In this document: in pieces, positions 9,162 through 18,751 of the stretch
Numbering within the stretch: the stretch's first letter is position 1
Layout: each line of letters starts with the position of its first letter
DNA from: Bradyrhizobium liaoningense
GTDB taxonomy: Bacteria; Pseudomonadota; Alphaproteobacteria; Rhizobiales; Xanthobacteraceae
Assembly: GCF_018130825.1 (NCBI RefSeq)
Contig: NZ_JAFCJS010000001.1
Location: forward strand, 1,550,001 to 1,614,000
Reading direction: 5' to 3'
DNA length: 64,000 bases
The notes under the pieces: model-generated
Database searches by the model: none
Told to the model about the DNA's origin: nothing
What the model saw: the letters and a program-made list of their open reading frames with translations, nothing else
Program-made: the position numbers and the translations under genes

Positions 9162-10274
9162 TCATCTGAGGAATTGCCGGAAGCGACGCAGAGACAGGAA
9201 GAACAACAGTCCGCCGATCACCAGCAATGCCGTCAGCTGCGGCCACACGACGGTGAGCCCGGCGCCGCGAAACAGGATGGCCTGGGCCATGATCACGAAA
9301 TGGGTGTTCGGCGCGGCGAGCATGATGTTCTGGATCAGCTCGGGCATGCTCTCCCTCGGTGTCGTGGCGCCCGACAGCATCTGCAGCGGCATCAGCACCA
9401 GCATCAAGAGCAGACCGAACTGCGGCATCGTGCCGGCGGAGGTGGCCAGAAAAATGCCCATGCTGGTGGTGGCAAAGAGATAGAGCGCTGTGCCGCACAG
9501 AAAGAGCGGGACCGAGCCGCCGATCCGGACGGCCAGCAGTCCCTGCACGACGAAGATGAGCGACATGCTGGCCGCGACGAGGACGACCAGGCCCATCGAC
9601 CAGATCTTGCTCGCCATCACCTCGAACGGCGTCACCGGCATGACCAGCAGATGCTCGATCGTGCCGTGCTCGCGTTCCCGGATCAGGGCCGCCCCGGTCA
9701 GGATGATCGACAGCATCGTGACGGAGGAGATGATGTTGTTGATGGCTCCGAACCAGCTCTTGTTGAGTTCGGGATTGAAGCGTGCGCGCAGCGCCAGATC
9801 GATCGGCAAGGGTGCAGCCGAACGATAGCGGGATAGGAACTCGCTGACCTCGTCGCTGACGATGGACTGGATATAGCCGCTTCCGGTGAAGGCCTGCGAC
9901 ATCCGGGTCGCATCGACATTGAGCTGGATGGCCGGCGATCTCCGCGCAAGCAGGTCGCGCTGGAAGTTGGGCGGGATGTTGAGCGCGAAGGTGTCGAGGC
10001 CCGCATCCATGCGGCTCATCATGTCCGACTGCGATATCAGCCGCGGAACCGCGAAATAGGGCGGGCTGAACGCCGTGATGATGCGCGTGGCGGCGGGCGA
10101 TTTGTCCTCGTCGACGATGGCCAGTGCCGCCTCGTTGAGCGTCTCCGGCTGGGCCCTGGAGGCGGTGTAGATCGAGACGGTAAAGGCATAGATGATCAGT
10201 GCGAGCATCATGGGATTGCGCACGAGGCCGCGCAATTCCTTGATGCCGAGCTGAACGATATTGCCGCTGCGCAT
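9162..10274 (-). CDS. yhhJ: ABC-2 type transporter permease, YhhJ-like
   Basis: A 370-residue ABC-2 permease: one N-terminal helix (NPMMLALIIYAFTVSIYTAS), a large periplasmic domain (about residues 40-180), then five or six helices ending in a C-terminal VVWPQLTALLVIGGLLFFL segment. Length and position match YhhJ, the permease encoded after rbbA in enterobacteria. The start at 10274 directly abuts the rbbA stop at 10275, so it is coupled to the ATPase-permease fusion gene. With YhiI and RbbA it probably forms a tripartite exporter spanning the envelope (family knowledge plus inference). Confidence 0.88.
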   Translation of the reverse strand: MRSGNIVQLGIKELRGLVRNPMMLALIIYAFTVSIYTASRAQPETLNEAALAIVDEDKSPAATRIITAFSPPYFAVPRLISQSDMMSRMDAGLDTFALNIPPNFQRDLLARRSPAIQLNVDATRMSQAFTGSGYIQSIVSDEVSEFLSRYRSAAPLPIDLALRARFNPELNKSWFGAINNIISSVTMLSIILTGAALIREREHGTIEHLLVMPVTPFEVMASKIWSMGLVVLVAASMSLIFVVQGLLAVRIGGSVPLFLCGTALYLFATTSMGIFLATSAGTMPQFGLLLMLVLMPLQMLSGATTPRESMPELIQNIMLAAPNTHFVIMAQAILFRGAGLTVVWPQLTALLVIGGLLFFLSLRRFRQFLR

Positions 10275-13052
10275 CTAGGTCGCCTGCTTCTTGAGGAGCG
10301 CGACGCCGAGGGCGAGCAGCACCGGGATGGTGACGAGAAGCGCCAGGAACGGCCCGGAGAGATCGCCGAAGTCGAGCCCCTTGGAGAACGTGCCGCGCGT
10401 GATGGTGACGAAGTGCGCGGCCGGATAGATCCGCCCGATGATCGCGCCCGCGCCCTGGAGCGAGGATACGGGATCGACGAGTCCCGAATATTGCGTGGCC
10501 GGAATCATGGTGAGCAGCGCGGTCGCGAAGATCGCAGCGATCTGGCTCGTCATGAAGGACGAGATCACAAGACCCATCGCGGTGGTGATGATGACGTACA
10601 GGAGCGCGGCCGACGTGAACGCGACGAAGCTGCCCGTGAAGGGGACGCGGAATACGAAGACTGCAAAGGCGGTCAGCAGGAAGAAGTTCAGCATGGCGAG
10701 CGCGACGTAGGGAAGCTGCTTGCCGACCAGGAACTCGATCCGCGTCACCGGCGTGACGTAGAAATTGATGATTGATCCGAGCTCCTTCTCGCGCACGACG
10801 CTCAGCGTCGCCAGGATCGCCGGAATGATCAGCAGCAGAATCGGGATCACGGCCGGCGCCATCGCGACGATGCTCCGGATGTCGGGGTTGTAGAGGAAGC
10901 GGACCTCGAGCTGGAAGTCGCCGGTCGTGGCGGCATTGCCATAGAGTTGCCGGGCGCGCTGCGCCAGCCAGGTCGCGTGCATCGCCTGCACGTAGCTGCG
11001 CACCGTCTCGGCACGTGACGGCATTGCGCCGTCGACCCATGCGCCGATCTGAACATTGCTGCCGCGCGCGACGTCGCGGCCGAAGCCCGGAGGAATTTCG
11101 ATGGCGAGACTGAGCTCGCCGTTGCGCATGCGGCGGTCGAGATCGTCATAGTCGGTGATCGGCGCAAGCTCGGTGAAATAGCGCGAGCCGGCGATCTGGA
11201 GGATATAGTCCCGGCTGACAGTTGTGTCGTCGCGGTCCATGGCGGCGAAGGAGAGGTCTTCGACGTCCATGTTGATGCCATAGCCCATCACGAACATCAG
11301 GATGAGGCTGCCGAGGATCGCGAGGGTGGCGCGGATCGGATCGCGCTTGAGCTCGAGCGCTTCGCGTTGCGTATAGGCGAACATGCGGCGCGGATCGAAG
11401 AAGCTCAACGCGCCATGTGGCGCGCCGTGCGTCTCCGCTGTACCGGTGGTTGCCATGTGCGGCGCGGGAGCGGCCGCGGTCGTCTCCGTCGCGGCGATCG
11501 CGTCCTTGAGGTAGGCGACGAAAGCCTCCTCGAGGCTTCCATTGCCGCGCCGTGCCGCGATCTGTTCCGGTGTGTCGCTGATCATGACCTTGCCGGCATG
11601 CATCAGCGAGATGCGGTCGCAGCGCTCGGCCTCGTTCATGAAATGGGTAGAAACAAAGATCGTGACGCTGTCCTGCCGCGACAGGTCGGACAGGATCTGC
11701 CAGAAGCCGTCGCGTGCCACGGGATCGACGCCCGACGTCGGCTCGTCGAGGATCAGGATATCGGGCGCATGTATCATCGCGACCGCCAGCGACAGGCGCT
11801 GACGGACGCCGAGCGGCAGGGCGTCGGGCAGGGCGTCGATCACCCTGGTGAGATCGAAACGTCCGGCCATGTCGCGGACCCGATCGTCGATCGTATCAGG
11901 TGCGAGCCGGAACAGGCGCGCGTGCAGCTCGAGATTTTGGCGGACCGTCAGCTCGGAATAGAGCGAGAACGCCTGCGACATGTAGCCGACGCGATGCCGC
12001 ACATCCATGTCCTTGGGATCGACCTCGCGCCCGAGCAGCCGGGCATCGCCCTCGCTGGCCGGCAAGAGTCCGGTCAGGACCTTCATCGTCGTGGTCTTGC
12101 CGCAACCGTTGGAGCCGAGGAAGCCGAAGATCTCGCCGCGGGGGATGCGGAAGCTGACATTGTCGACCGCGGTGAAGTCGCCGAATCGGACGGTGAGATG
12201 CTCGGCCTCGATCGCGATGTCGTCGTCGCGATCGTTCGCGCGAGGCGGGATCACCACCTCCCTGTGGTCCCGGCGCTGCTCTTCGGGCAGCAGGGCGATG
12301 AAGGCGGCATCGAGATTGTCGGTGCCGGTCTGTCGCAGCAACTCGGCCGGCGTCCCGGTGGCGAGCACATGCCCGTCATTCATCGCAACCAGCCAGTCGA
12401 ACCGCGCCGCTTCCTCCATGTAAGCGGTCGCGACGACGACACTCATGCCGGGGCGATCCTTCCGGATCTCGTCGATCAGCTCCCAGAACTGGCGGCGCGA
12501 GAGCGGGTCGACGCCGGTGGTCGGCTCGTCGAGGATCAGCAGGTCGGGATCATGGATCAAGGCGCAGCAGAGCCCGAGCTTCTGCTTCATGCCGCCGGAC
12601 AGCTTGCCCGCGGGCCGGTCAGCGAAGGGCGCAAGGCCGGTGTTGCCCAGGAGCTGCCGAATTCTCTCCTCGCGCTCGCGCCTGTCATGACCGAACAGGC
12701 GGCCGAAGAAATCGACATTCTCGAATACGGAGAGCGTCGGGTAGAGATTCTTGCCGAGGCCCTGCGGCATGTAGGCGATCTGCGGGCAGGTCCGCCGCCG
12801 GTGGGCGGCGTCGGCCATGTCTCCGCCGAGCACTTGAACGCGGCCATCCTGGATGGCGCGAGCGCCGGCAACAAGCGACAGCAGGCTGGATTTGCCGACG
12901 CCGTCGGGTCCGATCAGACCCACCATGCGTGCCGCGGGAATCTCGAGGGCGATGCGATCGAGCGCGCGGATCGCCCCGTAGCGCAGGCTGACCGCCTCGA
13001 GGCGTATCACCGGCGCGACGAAGGATCGAGATTCGGGCGACGCGTCATTCAT
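10275..13052 (-). CDS. rbbA: RbbA-like ABC transporter: two ATPase domains fused to an ABC-2 permease
   Basis: A 925-residue fusion. The first nucleotide-binding domain (about 15-240) has Walker [10 protein letters not shown] and signature LSGGMKQKL, then [13 protein letters not shown]. The second (about 275-500) has Walker [10 protein letters not shown], a non-canonical signature LPLGVRQRL, and [12 protein letters not shown]. The C-terminal part (about 550-925) is an ABC-2 permease with a large periplasmic loop and a final [18 protein letters not shown] helix. The start at 13052 is chosen because it overlaps the yhiI stop (ATGA); an upstream in-frame start is antisense-like sequence. E. coli RbbA was first described as a ribosome-associated ATPase, but the permease domain and neighbours argue for export. 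Confidence 0.9.
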   Translation of the reverse strand: MNDASPESRSFVAPVIRLEAVSLRYGAIRALDRIALEIPAARMVGLIGPDGVGKSSLLSLVAGARAIQDGRVQVLGGDMADAAHRRRTCPQIAYMPQGLGKNLYPTLSVFENVDFFGRLFGHDRREREERIRQLLGNTGLAPFADRPAGKLSGGMKQKLGLCCALIHDPDLLILDEPTTGVDPLSRRQFWELIDEIRKDRPGMSVVVATAYMEEAARFDWLVAMNDGHVLATGTPAELLRQTGTDNLDAAFIALLPEEQRRDHREVVIPPRANDRDDDIAIEAEHLTVRFGDFTAVDNVSFRIPRGEIFGFLGSNGCGKTTTMKVLTGLLPASEGDARLLGREVDPKDMDVRHRVGYMSQAFSLYSELTVRQNLELHARLFRLAPDTIDDRVRDMAGRFDLTRVIDALPDALPLGVRQRLSLAVAMIHAPDILILDEPTSGVDPVARDGFWQILSDLSRQDSVTIFVSTHFMNEAERCDRISLMHAGKVMISDTPEQIAARRGNGSLEEAFVAYLKDAIAATETTAAAPAPHMATTGTAETHGAPHGALSFFDPRRMFAYTQREALELKRDPIRATLAILGSLILMFVMGYGINMDVEDLSFAAMDRDDTTVSRDYILQIAGSRYFTELAPITDYDDLDRRMRNGELSLAIEIPPGFGRDVARGSNVQIGAWVDGAMPSRAETVRSYVQAMHATWLAQRARQLYGNAATTGDFQLEVRFLYNPDIRSIVAMAPAVIPILLLIIPAILATLSVVREKELGSIINFYVTPVTRIEFLVGKQLPYVALAMLNFFLLTAFAVFVFRVPFTGSFVAFTSAALLYVIITTAMGLVISSFMTSQIAAIFATALLTMIPATQYSGLVDPVSSLQGAGAIIGRIYPAAHFVTITRGTFSKGLDFGDLSGPFLALLVTIPVLLALGVALLKKQAT

Positions 13053-14137
13053 TTGACCAGGCGTTCCGTCAGCTGTGCCGGCCATGCGGCGTTGGGATCG
13101 AGGCGGACAAAGGCGCGGCCGGGCAGGCCGGTCTTGACCTGCTCGATGTTTCGCCGCAGCAGCTCCGGCGAAATGTGCGCCCTGACGCGGAACATCAGCT
13201 TCTGCCGCTCCTCCTCGGTCTCGACCGTCTTGGGCGTGAATTGGGCAACGCTGGCAACGAACGTCGCCGTGGCCGGGATGACCCATTGCGGCGCGGCATC
13301 GAGGACGAGGCGAACCTCCGAGCCGATCGCGACGCGGCCGGCCTGCGCCGTCGGCAGGAAGAAGGTCATGAAGACATCGCCGAGATCGACGAGATTGAGC
13401 ACGCGTCCGCCGGCGCTGAGAACCTCGCCCGGCTGGGCGACGCGAAACTGGACGCGCCCGTCGCGCGGCGCGCGAAGTGTCGAATCGTTGAGGTCGGCCT
13501 TGATGCTCTCGATGGCCGCCTTCGCCGCCTCGACCGCAGCCTCCGCATCGACGACCTGCGCCTCGGCCGCACTGATTGCGGCGCCCGAGGCGGCGAGCTG
13601 GGCCTCTGCGGCCGCGACCGCTGCGCGGGCGCCGTTGGCGGCCGCGCGGTCGTCGTCGAGCACCTGCTGGGGCACGGCGTTGGTTCTGATCAATTGCTCG
13701 GAGCGCTGCAGCTTTCGATCGGCGGCGTCCAGCTCTGCACCGCGCTGGTCGACGACGGCCGTTGCGGCCTTCTTCTCGGCCTGACGCTGGGTCACGAGGC
13801 TCCTGGCGGTCTCGATGCCGATCGTGGCGCGCCGCAATTGGGCTTCGGCCTGGCGGTACTGCGCTTCGAGCTGCACGGTGTCCATCTGTGCGAGCGCCTG
13901 TCCCGCCGAGACCAGATCGCCTTCCCGCACCAGGATGTCGCGGATGCGCCCGGGCGTCTTGGTGGCGATGTCGATCTCGACGGCCTCGATGCGCCCGTTG
14001 CCACTGGCAAACCCGCTCGGAAGGCTGTCGCTCCCAAGTGTCTGCCAGGCGAAGTATCCACCTGCGCAGACAGCAGCGACGAGGAAGGCAATCAGCCAGC
14101 GTTTTCGATTACGTGTCATGGTCCAGGTCGTTTTCAT
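13049..14137 (-). CDS. yhiI: HlyD-family secretion/adaptor protein, YhiI-like
   Basis: A 362-residue membrane-fusion protein. It has an N-terminal anchor helix ([19 protein letters not shown]), a first lipoyl half ([18 protein letters not shown]) and a long alanine-rich coiled-coil hairpin (about residues 95-210). The second lipoyl half ([19 protein letters not shown]) and a beta-barrel domain follow. Its stop overlaps the rbbA start by 4 nt. The order yhiI-rbbA-yhhJ is the same as in E. coli. The gene follows the DUF992 gene after 22 nt on the same strand, so a longer transcript beginning upstream is possible. Confidence 0.9.
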   Translation of the reverse strand: MKTTWTMTRNRKRWLIAFLVAAVCAGGYFAWQTLGSDSLPSGFASGNGRIEAVEIDIATKTPGRIRDILVREGDLVSAGQALAQMDTVQLEAQYRQAEAQLRRATIGIETARSLVTQRQAEKKAATAVVDQRGAELDAADRKLQRSEQLIRTNAVPQQVLDDDRAAANGARAAVAAAEAQLAASGAAISAAEAQVVDAEAAVEAAKAAIESIKADLNDSTLRAPRDGRVQFRVAQPGEVLSAGGRVLNLVDLGDVFMTFFLPTAQAGRVAIGSEVRLVLDAAPQWVIPATATFVASVAQFTPKTVETEEERQKLMFRVRAHISPELLRRNIEQVKTGLPGRAFVRLDPNAAWPAQLTERLVK

Positions 14138-14159
14138 CGAACCACCAGGCGGATACGAA

Positions 14160-14645
14160 CTATTGCGGGCCTCGCGGTCCCAATGTCAGATGGGTCACGC
14201 CAGCCGCGAGATTGAGCCCGATCGAACGTTCGATCGAGATCGGCTGCAGCATCACGCTCCTCCGCGAGCCGCCGATCAGGACGTTGGCGCCGAGGCCGGG
14301 ACCCAAGGCAAAATTGCCGCTCGCGCCGACATAGCTGCCGCGGAGCGTGCCGGGGCCAATCCGCGAATTCCGGGCGAAGACCGCCCAGGACAGCGTGCCG
14401 GCACTGGTCACGCCGAGGTCAAGGCCGACGCGTCTGATCCGTCCCTCGTAGACGTACTGCCGGGGCGGGCGCAGTCCGTTGAACACGCAGCGCATTGCCT
14501 GTGTCGACCCCAGCACCAGCCCGACGCGAGGTTCGGAGAAGCACAGCAGCCTGCCAATCCTGAATCTCTCGGCGCGCGCGGACGTGGTGGTGGTGCAAAG
14601 AACGGTCACCGCGCAGATGGCCGCAAGACATCGCAATGTTCGCAT
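14160..14645 (-). CDS. DUF992 domain exported protein
   Basis: A 161-residue exported protein: signal peptide MRTLRCLAAICAVTVLC with likely cleavage after SARA, then a compact glycine-rich domain with two cysteines (RLLCFSEPRVG and AMRCVFNG). It also contains YEGRIRRVGLDLGVTSAG. These are hallmarks of the DUF992 family of small periplasmic proteins common in rhizobia, whose function is unknown. The start ATG directly abuts the stop of the membrane protein gene upstream, and the yhiI-like gene follows after 22 nt, which points to one transcript. Confidence 0.85.
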   Translation of the reverse strand: MRTLRCLAAICAVTVLCTTTTSARAERFRIGRLLCFSEPRVGLVLGSTQAMRCVFNGLRPPRQYVYEGRIRRVGLDLGVTSAGTLSWAVFARNSRIGPGTLRGSYVGASGNFALGPGLGANVLIGGSRRSVMLQPISIERSIGLNLAAGVTHLTLGPRGPQ

Positions 14646-15245
14646 TCAAGCCTCCGTCTGGTGTTGGGCTCCGGTCGTGCCGCCCGCGGGGCGGCCGTCC
14701 TGGCGCAGCCAGAACGAGATCGCGAGGCCGATCAGCAGCACGGCGCCGAGCAGGAAGAAGAAGATGGACTGCTTCAGCCAGGATATCGCCGGCACGGCCG
14801 CGCCCATCGCAAGGCCGAGAAAGGCGATCTGCAACGACAGCAGGCTGACGCCCGCAAGGAACGTGCCGAGCGCAAGCAGCATCAGCAGCACGAGACCGGT
14901 CGCCGGCGTCGGAAGCATCTGCTGTACCCCGGAGACCAGCATGATGTTCATCGTGACCAGAACTGCGATCCAGTGCAGTGCCTGGGTCCACACCAGGCGG
15001 ATCTGCCTCTCCCTGCCTTCGGTCTCCGGCCATTTGGTAATGACGCAGACCACGCCGATGGCAAGCGCCAGGAACTCCCAATAGCCGACCAGAGGCTGGT
15101 GCGAGACGTTCGTATAGGCGACGCCTGCGATGGCGAGCAGCAGCGCGACGGCATACGGAAGCTGCTGCCAGAGAAAATGGCCGGCCCCTGCGCGCGTCAG
15201 AGTAGGCTCGGGAGCATCGTGTTGCTGTGCATCGATTTCGCTCAT
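14646..15245 (-). CDS. Multi-spanning inner-membrane protein, function unknown
   Basis: A 199-residue protein with a short polar N-terminus and about six hydrophobic segments: LPYAVALLLAIAGVAY, FLALAIGVVCVIT, ALHWIAVLVTMNIMLV, GLVLLMLLALGTFLAG, LQIAFLGLAMGAAVP and FFFLLGAVLLIGLAISFWL. A polar tail follows. I do not recognise a named family. It lies 6 nt after the AI-2E family gene and abuts the DUF992 gene, so the three are probably co-transcribed and may act together in the envelope (inference). Confidence 0.75.
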   Translation of the reverse strand: MSEIDAQQHDAPEPTLTRAGAGHFLWQQLPYAVALLLAIAGVAYTNVSHQPLVGYWEFLALAIGVVCVITKWPETEGRERQIRLVWTQALHWIAVLVTMNIMLVSGVQQMLPTPATGLVLLMLLALGTFLAGVSLLSLQIAFLGLAMGAAVPAISWLKQSIFFFLLGAVLLIGLAISFWLRQDGRPAGGTTGAQHQTEA

Positions 15246-15251
15246 GGCGGG

Positions 15252-16391
15252 TCACCCACGATTTTCCGTTGCCGGCTCGCGACCGTCGCCGAGATAGTCC
15301 TCGACGTAGAACCGGATGATCGCGACCCGTCCGACGGCGACGAGCGGCATCGCCAGCGCGATGCCCATGACGCCAAACAGGGCGCCGAGCAGGACGATTG
15401 CAACCAGCGTCCAGGCCGGCGGTGTCTCGACCGCCCGGCGCTGGATCAGCGGGCCGATCACATAGCCTTCAATCGACTGGATGATGGTGTAGACGACGAC
15501 GGCCCAGATCAGCAGCGAGGCGCCGAGAGGCATCGCCACGAGCGCGATCGGGATCGCGGCGACGATCGGCCCGAGATAGGGGATGAAATTCGACAGGCCC
15601 GCCTGCAGTCCCAGCAGGAACGGCCCCGGCAGTCCGATGAGATAGAGCGCCGGCCAGACGCAGAGCGTCATCAGGATGATGCGGATCAACTGGCCGACGA
15701 ACCACAGCCGCATGACGTTGCCGATCTCGTCCATCACGGCGCGCATGCGGGCGCGGTAGGATGGCCTGACCAGCACGACCAGGCTCTCGCGGTGGCTGGT
15801 GGGATCGAAGGCAAAGAGAATCCCCAGGAACACGACGACGAGCACGCCGGTCAGAAGGCTCGAGGCACCCCCCAGCAGGAATTGCGCGTGGCTGAGAAAC
15901 CGGCCCTGATCGGCGAACAGCCATTGGGCGAAGTCGCGCCCCCATTCCGGGCCGAGCAGGTCCACGCCATAGGACAACAGGTGCTCTTGCAGGATATCGA
16001 CCTGCGCATCCATGACCTTCAGCAGCAGGCGCGTCTGTTCCGGCAGCTTGCCGGCGCCCCAAACCAGTCCAAAGCCCGACAAGGCCGAGAGCAGCATGAG
16101 AACGAATGTCAGACGCCAGATGCGGCTGAGCGGAAGGACCGGCGCCAGAGCCCGCGCTGCGGCATCCAGAAAGGCTGCGAACAGCACCCCCGCGAAGACG
16201 ATGAGGAGGCTGGACACCGTCTGCCACACCAGGAACAGGGCAACGGCTACGGCGAGCAAGGTGAGGCCGATTGCGAGGAGGCTCGGCCGTCCGGCTTGCC
16301 CGGATTCGTCGACGGGGTTTTCGTGCAGAACGACCCCGCGGACCCGCTCTGGTCCGATCCTGGAATCGCTCATTGATCGGTCCGCCGTCAT
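15252..16391 (-). CDS. AI-2E/PerM family transporter
   Basis: A 379-residue inner-membrane protein of the AI-2E (TqsA/PerM) exporter family. The family pattern is clear: early helices (LAIGLTLLAVAVALFLVW and LLIVFAGVLFAAFLDA), a soluble central part, then the conserved C-terminal block. That block includes GLQAGLSNFIPYLGPIVAAIPI and YVIGPLIQRRAVETPPAWTL, ending in GIALAMPLVAVGRVAI. Members export signals or ions; the substrate is unknown here. The start at 16391 is used, but the ATG at 16373 has a better purine stretch (GGCGGA) upstream and may be the real start. Confidence 0.88.
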   Translation of the reverse strand: MTADRSMSDSRIGPERVRGVVLHENPVDESGQAGRPSLLAIGLTLLAVAVALFLVWQTVSSLLIVFAGVLFAAFLDAAARALAPVLPLSRIWRLTFVLMLLSALSGFGLVWGAGKLPEQTRLLLKVMDAQVDILQEHLLSYGVDLLGPEWGRDFAQWLFADQGRFLSHAQFLLGGASSLLTGVLVVVFLGILFAFDPTSHRESLVVLVRPSYRARMRAVMDEIGNVMRLWFVGQLIRIILMTLCVWPALYLIGLPGPFLLGLQAGLSNFIPYLGPIVAAIPIALVAMPLGASLLIWAVVVYTIIQSIEGYVIGPLIQRRAVETPPAWTLVAIVLLGALFGVMGIALAMPLVAVGRVAIIRFYVEDYLGDGREPATENRG

Positions 16392-16402
16392 GTGGCCGTG
16401 TC

Positions 16403-16642
16403 TCAGGTGCGAACGCGGCGGCTGCCGTAATGCGGATGCTTGCCGCCGCGATGACGCCAGTAGCGGTGCTTGACCGGATTCGTATTGGTGTTGGGCCTTG
16501 CATCGCCTGGCGTGGCCGCGCCGGTCTGCTTCGGTGCGGCCACGGTGCCATCCTTCGGCTGAGCCATGGACATGGCCGACGGTGCGGCGACGGCCACCAC
16601 CGCGCCCAGGATCAAGGAGCGATACACGGTCCAGATGTTCAT
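16403..16642 (-). CDS. Small exported His/Arg-rich protein, function unknown
   Basis: A 79-residue protein. The ATG at 16642 is preceded by GGAGGCGAGT, a strong ribosome-binding site, so it is preferred to the in-frame ATG at 16654. The N-terminus looks like a signal peptide (LILGAVVAVAAPSAMSMA). The mature part has a Pro/Ala/Thr linker and ends with a basic His- and Arg-rich tail (KHRYWRHRGGKHPHYGSRR). Tails of this kind occur in many small exported rhizobial proteins of unknown role. It is 11 nt upstream of the AI-2E family gene and may be the first gene of that transcript. Confidence 0.65.
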   Translation of the reverse strand: MNIWTVYRSLILGAVVAVAAPSAMSMAQPKDGTVAAPKQTGAATPGDARPNTNTNPVKHRYWRHRGGKHPHYGSRRVRT

Positions 16643-16672
16643 ACTCGCCTCCATGCGGTCAGCGACAATCGG

Positions 16673-18106
16673 TCAGATCGAGATGGCTCCGACAGCCAGC
16701 CCGTAGATTCCGGCGCCCGCGGCGATGGCGATGGCCCCGAACAGGACGGACTCGACCGGCCTGAACAGCCTCTCCTTGCGCTCGCGCTTGGCGATCAGGA
16801 ACAGCAGCGTTCCCGGCGCATAGAGGATTGCGGACAGCAGGAGAAATTTCGGTCCGCCGGCGTAGATCATACCGGCCGCGTAGAGCGTCGCGACGGCTGC
16901 GACGATCCCGTCGGTGATGCGGGCGCGCTCGCCGGCATCATAGGCCTCGCCGGTCGATGCGAGCTTAAGGCCGTACGCGGCGACGAGAAAATACGGGATC
17001 AGCGTCATCGCGCTCGTCATCTTCAGGGCGAGCGTGAAGGCATATTCGGCGAACCAGCTCACGAAGAGAAACGCCTGTATCACGCAATTCGTGAGCCAGA
17101 GCGCCCCGACAGGAACCTTGTGCGCGTTCTCGCGCGCGAGAAAGGCCGGCATGGTGCGCTGGTTCGCCGCCGAGTGCAGGATCTCGGCCGCAAGCAGCGA
17201 CCAGGACAGGTAGTTGCCGAGGATCGAGATCAGCAAGGCGATGCTGATGAACACGCCGCCCCAGCGGCCGACCATGGCTTCCATCACGCCCGCCATCGAC
17301 GGTGTGGGCAGATCCGTGAGCTCAGCCCGCGGCAGGATGCCGTAGGACAGGAGCGTCACGAGCACGAGAAGGCAGAGCACCGTCAGAAATCCGGTGACAG
17401 TCGCGATGCCGATGTCGGAACGCGTCCTGGCGTAGCGCGAATACACGCTCGCGCCCTCGATGCCGACGAATACGAACACCGTGAGCAGCATCGTGCCGCG
17501 GACCTGGGTCAGCACGTCCCGCGCGTCCGGCCGCTCCGCACCCCAGAAATTCCCCGAGAACACTTCGCCGTTCAGGGCGATCCCAGCCACGACGATGAAC
17601 AGCAGGATCGGAATGATTTTCGCGAAGGTCGTGGCGGTGTTGAGCGCGGCAGCGCCCTTGATGCCGCGCAGCACCAGGATATGCACGCTCCACAGCAGCA
17701 CGGACGCCGAAGCGATTGCGATCGGCGTCGTGCCGTCGCCGAAGACGGGGAAGAACTGCCCGAGCGTGGCCTTGATCAGGATGAGACAGGCGACGTCGGC
17801 GAGGCAACAGCCGATCCAATAGCCCACCGCGGAGGCAAAGCCGATATAGTCGCCGAAGCCGTCCTTGGCGTAGGCGTAGATGCCGGCATCGAGCGCCGGC
17901 TTGCGCCGGGACAGCGACTGGAACACGAAGGCGAGCGTCAGCATGCCGGTACCGGCGATCACCCAGGCGATGATCGCGCCGAGAGCACCGGTGGTGCGTC
18001 CGAATTGGGCCGGCAATGCGAAGATGCCGGAGCCGACCATCGACCCGATCACAAGCGCAATCAGCGCGTTGCGCGAGAGTTTCTGATCGGCCTCGTTCGC
18101 CGCCAT
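16673..18106 (-). CDS. APC-family basic amino acid/polyamine exchanger (ArcD-like)
   Basis: A 477-residue inner-membrane transporter with about 12-13 helices. The APC-family TM1 motif [12 protein letters not shown] is present, as is the TM6 region [17 protein letters not shown]. These match arginine:ornithine and lysine:cadaverine exchangers. The start at 18106 (MAANEADQKLSRN) is chosen over an upstream start because the extra 17 residues are translated from the leader hairpin. It is a paralogue of the gene at 29042, with identical length and collinear motifs, but this copy is not next to arginine deiminase. The substrate pair is inferred from family resemblance only. Confidence 0.88.
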   Translation of the reverse strand: MAANEADQKLSRNALIALVIGSMVGSGIFALPAQFGRTTGALGAIIAWVIAGTGMLTLAFVFQSLSRRKPALDAGIYAYAKDGFGDYIGFASAVGYWIGCCLADVACLILIKATLGQFFPVFGDGTTPIAIASASVLLWSVHILVLRGIKGAAALNTATTFAKIIPILLFIVVAGIALNGEVFSGNFWGAERPDARDVLTQVRGTMLLTVFVFVGIEGASVYSRYARTRSDIGIATVTGFLTVLCLLVLVTLLSYGILPRAELTDLPTPSMAGVMEAMVGRWGGVFISIALLISILGNYLSWSLLAAEILHSAANQRTMPAFLARENAHKVPVGALWLTNCVIQAFLFVSWFAEYAFTLALKMTSAMTLIPYFLVAAYGLKLASTGEAYDAGERARITDGIVAAVATLYAAGMIYAGGPKFLLLSAILYAPGTLLFLIAKRERKERLFRPVESVLFGAIAIAAGAGIYGLAVGAISI

Positions 18107-18128
18107 GACGGATGGCCTTCCAATCCAA

Positions 18129-18153
18129 GGCGGCCGCAGTTGGAGCGGCCGCC
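18129..18153. terminator. GC-rich hairpin in the leader of the ArcD-like gene
   Basis: Perfect 9-bp arms GGCGGCCGC and GCGGCCGCC enclose the 7-nt loop AGTTGGA. It lies 105 nt past the stop of the DUF6894 gene and 23 nt before the exchanger start, both on the minus strand. It could end transcription from the DUF6894 gene or act as a leader structure for the exchanger mRNA. No T-run follows on either strand, so intrinsic termination is uncertain. Confidence 0.45.
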
Positions 18154-18257
18154 TCATGCGCGGACCTTAGAGGGCCGCACCCCGTGCGCCCATCAGGGAT
18201 TCTCTGTAGGCAGCAGGGCAGGAAATCGGCGGCCGCGCAGGGCGTCAGGTGCGGACG

Positions 18258-18488
18258 TCAGCTCTTCGGAAGCGATGCGGCGGCGTCGTTCTCGCTCGCC
18301 GGGCGGGGGAGGGAGTCTGTGGCCCGGGCGACGAGCACGACACTGCCGCGGAAGAATTCGCCAGCCTTGGCAAGCTCGGCGGCAAGGCGGCCGGCATGCA
18401 GGGCAGCTGCGTCCTGCCCGGCATATTCGCATCCGATCCCGTCGGTCGAAACACCGTACTTGTCAGCGATATGGAAGAAAAAGCGCAT
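18258..18488 (-). CDS. DUF6894 family small protein
   Basis: A 76-residue protein beginning RFFFHIADKYGVSTDGIGCEY, with two acidic turns and an alanine-rich helix (QDAAALHAGRLAAELAKAG). This matches the small rhizobial DUF6894 family, which usually starts with R-x-FFH and has a D-x-x-G turn. Function is unknown. It stands alone between the exchanger gene and the divergently transcribed Bax-inhibitor-1 gene, with 263 nt to the latter. Confidence 0.7.
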   Translation of the reverse strand: MRFFFHIADKYGVSTDGIGCEYAGQDAAALHAGRLAAELAKAGEFFRGSVVLVARATDSLPRPASENDAAASLPKS

Positions 18489-18682
18489 GCGCCCGATTAA
18501 GCCGGACTACGGCGGGTCTCTAGTGACAACGGCGTAAGGTGCCTCCGCCAAAAGACTGAGAGCCGAAGGCAGAGGTTCCCGAGTTGCGGATTGGTAACGA
18601 CGCGGCTGCCGTGGGCGCTTCGGCGCCGCCGTGCAATTTGCATCGGAAGGCGGTGGTTTTCACCGTTGGCCCTCGGGAGATT

Positions 18683-18696
18683 GACCGATGTCGGTC
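18683..18696. promoter_or_regulatory. Palindrome GACCGA-TG-TCGGTC upstream of the BI-1 gene
   Basis: Perfect 6-bp inverted arms separated by 2 nt, lying 56 nt upstream of the BI-1 start in the only divergent promoter region here. This position suits an operator. No matching regulator is adjacent and no clear -10 box can be assigned around it, so the role is inferred. Confidence 0.3.
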
Positions 18697-18751
18697 GGCA
18701 GGTTCCAAGGCTAGCGTAACCTCATCCGGCGAGTGCCAGAGGAGGCAAGCG

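Noticed and set aside
11400..11900. Non-canonical signature LPLGV in the second ATPase domain of the RbbA-like protein as a possible defect
   Set aside because: From memory, other RbbA proteins carry the same LPLGxRQRL form, so it appears to be a family trait rather than a mutation.
11367..16376. Very long open frames on the plus strand opposite rbbA, yhiI and the AI-2E gene
   Set aside because: They are Arg/Ala/Gly/Asp-rich shadow frames of GC-rich genes; the minus strand encodes clear, family-matching proteins with coupled starts and stops.
16271..18523. Long plus-strand open frame opposite the ArcD-like exchanger
   Set aside because: The minus strand encodes a complete APC transporter; the plus frame shows no domain and has antisense composition.
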